A DNA stretch of 6,442 nucleotides from an uncultured Actinomycetes bacterium (GTDB taxonomy: Bacteria > Actinomycetota > Acidimicrobiia > Acidimicrobiales > Ilumatobacteraceae): positions 1 through 6,442 of the forward strand of contig CAIYHK010000073.1 in assembly GCA_903925985.1 (NCBI GenBank), given 5' to 3'. This document shows positions 5,181 to 6,442 of the stretch, piece by piece. The notes below the pieces were generated by a model. It ran no database searches, was not told where the DNA came from, and saw nothing but the letters and a program-made list of their open reading frames with translations. Each line of letters opens with the position of its first letter. Position 1 is the first letter of the stretch. The translations under genes and the position numbers were made by a program.

Positions 5181-6442
5181 GTGGCCACGCGCTCTGCAAA
5201 TCGCGAACGGTATTCGTTCGCCAACCTCGCTGAACCCCTTGAGATCCCGGACCTCATTTCGGTCCAACGCGATTCTTATGAGTGGTTCTTAAAGCAGGGC
5301 CTCGTTGAAACATTCAACGACATCTCGCCGATCACCGACTTCTCAGACACTCTGCGTCTTGAGCTCGAGTTTGATCCAGAGGATGAGGATCTTTGCCCGC
5401 CACCGAAGTTCACGGTGGAGGAGTGCCGCGAGAAGGACATGACCTATGCCGCGTCGATCTTCGTTCGCGCGCGTTTCATGAACCGCAACACCGGTGAAAT
5501 CAAAGAGCAGGTTGTCTTCATGGGCGACTTCCCGAAGATGACCGAAAAGGGCACCTTCATCATCAACGGCACCGAGCGTGTTGTTGTGTCACAGCTCGTG
5601 CGTTCACCTGGTGTGATTTTCGAACCCGGTGAGCGTTACCGCCTCCGTAACTTGTCGAAGCATCAGTTGGTCAAGGGCACCATCCACCCTTACCGCGGTG
5701 AGTGGCTGGAGTTCGACGTCGAGCACAAGCCTGGCAAGGACGTAACTGCTGGTGCACGCGTGGCACGTAAGCGTCGCATCGGAATCTTCATGCTTCTTCG
5801 CGCGCTTGGTTACGACGAAGAAAACTTCCCAGGTTTCATTGACCGTTTTGTGAACCACTTCGACTTCCTTGAAGGTCAGTGGGAAAAAGAGCGTCACGTT
5901 GCACAGACCCGTGACGAAGCAATTGTTGAGATCTACAAGCGTGCGCGCCCAGGCGAACCACCGACCCTGAAGAGTGCATCTGATTACTTCAACAACGCAT
6001 TCTTCGAGAGCCGCCGTTATGACCTCAGCCGCGTGGGCCGTTACAAGCTCAATCGCAAACTCGGCAATGAGCTCAAGTTCGTGCAGAAGGAATTCAATCT
6101 GAAGGCAAGCGATCTCGATCTTCCAGCAGATGATCAAGATGTGTTGAGCCGTTGCGAAGTTCTCGCCACGATCTCTTACATGTTGAACCTTGTGAAGCAA
6201 GAGCCTGGCTATCGCCTTGACGACCAGGACCACTTTGCAAACCGTCGTATTCGTTCGGTTGGTGAATTGATTCAGAACCAGGTTCGCATCGGTCTTTCAC
6301 GTATGGAGCGTGTCGTGCGCGAGCGCATGACCACCCAAGACGTTGAAGCGATCACACCGCAGACCCTCATCAACATTCGTCCAGTTGTTGCTGCAATCAA
6401 GGAGTTCTTTGGTACTTCGCAGTTGTCGCAGTTCATGGACCA
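5181..6442 (+). CDS. rpoB: DNA-directed RNA polymerase subunit beta, 5' part (runs off window)
   Basis: Catalytic-core subunit of RNA polymerase and the target of rifampicin. The frame is open from GTG 5181 to the window end: 420 complete codons with no stop. The full protein is roughly 1,150-1,200 residues in actinobacteria, so about one third is present. Start choice rests on GAGGAG (5169-5174) six bases before GTG and on the N-terminus RYSFANLAEPLEIPDLISVQ (10-29). Conserved blocks include KEQVVFMGDFPKMTEKGTFI (109-128) with NGTERVVVSQLVRSPGV after it, and HFANRRIRSVGELIQNQ (351-367) with RMERVVRERMTTQDVEAITP (374-393). The window ends in GTSQLSQFMD (411-420), the start of rifampicin cluster I, so most resistance positions are not visible. 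The upstream terminator and candidate promoters suggest partly independent transcription, presumably together with rpoC downstream. Confidence 0.98.
   Translation, partial: MATRSANRERYSFANLAEPLEIPDLISVQRDSYEWFLKQGLVETFNDISPITDFSDTLRLELEFDPEDEDLCPPPKFTVEECREKDMTYAASIFVRARFMNRNTGEIKEQVVFMGDFPKMTEKGTFIINGTERVVVSQLVRSPGVIFEPGERYRLRNLSKHQLVKGTIHPYRGEWLEFDVEHKPGKDVTAGARVARKRRIGIFMLLRALGYDEENFPGFIDRFVNHFDFLEGQWEKERHVAQTRDEAIVEIYKRARPGEPPTLKSASDYFNNAFFESRRYDLSRVGRYKLNRKLGNELKFVQKEFNLKASDLDLPADDQDVLSRCEVLATISYMLNLVKQEPGYRLDDQDHFANRRIRSVGELIQNQVRIGLSRMERVVRERMTTQDVEAITPQTLINIRPVVAAIKEFFGTSQLSQFMD

Noticed and set aside
5604..6233. Minus-strand ORF (209 codons) inside rpoB
   Set aside because: Fully antisense to well-conserved RpoB sequence; its residues reflect the codon pattern of the sense gene.
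1..6442. CRISPR array, insertion sequence, phage or defence genes
   Set aside because: No spaced repeats, terminal inverted repeats, transposase or integrase motifs; every sizeable segment is explained by core operon genes or their control regions.

Overview
The window carries the classic bacterial translation/transcription cluster, all on the + strand: tuf - rpmG - tRNA-Trp - secE - nusG - rplK - rplA - (L10 leader) - rplJ - rplL - (terminator/promoter region) - rpoB (cut by the window end). The proteins look actinobacterial: EF-Tu begins [16 protein letters not shown], RpoB has the GTSQLSQFMD approach to the rifampicin region, and tRNA-Trp lies between rpmG and secE. EF-Tu details ([14 protein letters not shown]) and the absence of the hadABC genes that mycobacteria carry between rpmG and tRNA-Trp lean towards the class Acidimicrobiia. 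That placement is inferred from memory of the families, not from a search. GC content looks moderate (a little over half) by eye.

Layout. 3-1187 encodes EF-Tu, with codon use unlike the rest of the window. 1194-1358 is a 54-codon L33 gene. 1396-1468 is tRNA-Trp (anticodon CCA). 1501-1797 is secE, with nusG starting one base after its stop (1799-2476). 2505 starts rplK and 2999-3706 is rplA. 3707-3896 is a structured leader that fits the L10 autoregulatory leader. 3897-4427 is rplJ and 4495-4833 is rplL. 4834-5180 is a 347-base gene-free stretch with an intrinsic terminator, a perfect GC/AT-block palindrome, two candidate promoters and the rpoB ribosome binding site. rpoB starts with GTG at 5181 and runs off the end after 420 codons.

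The most striking observation is in rplK. The ORF stops at an in-frame TAG (2841-2843) after 112 residues. The same frame then continues for 28 codons of well-conserved L11 C-terminus (ending GTARSMGLKVV) to a TGA at 2928-2930. Without the TAG the protein would be the normal 141 residues. The TAG sits where L11 proteins normally carry a lysine, so one AAG-to-TAG change explains it. TAG is a real stop in rpmG, nusG and rplA of this window, so general codon reassignment is unlikely. A sequencing error, a genuine truncated (RelC-like) L11, or readthrough/reinitiation remain open.

Together the genes supply the factor-binding region of the ribosome (L11, L10, L12, and EF-Tu which works there), the L1 stalk, the protein translocase subunit SecE, the transcription factor NusG and RNA polymerase beta. 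I found no previously undescribed system. The noteworthy points are variations on a core operon: the broken L11, a three-cysteine L33, a short L12 hinge and a sharp codon-use boundary after tuf.
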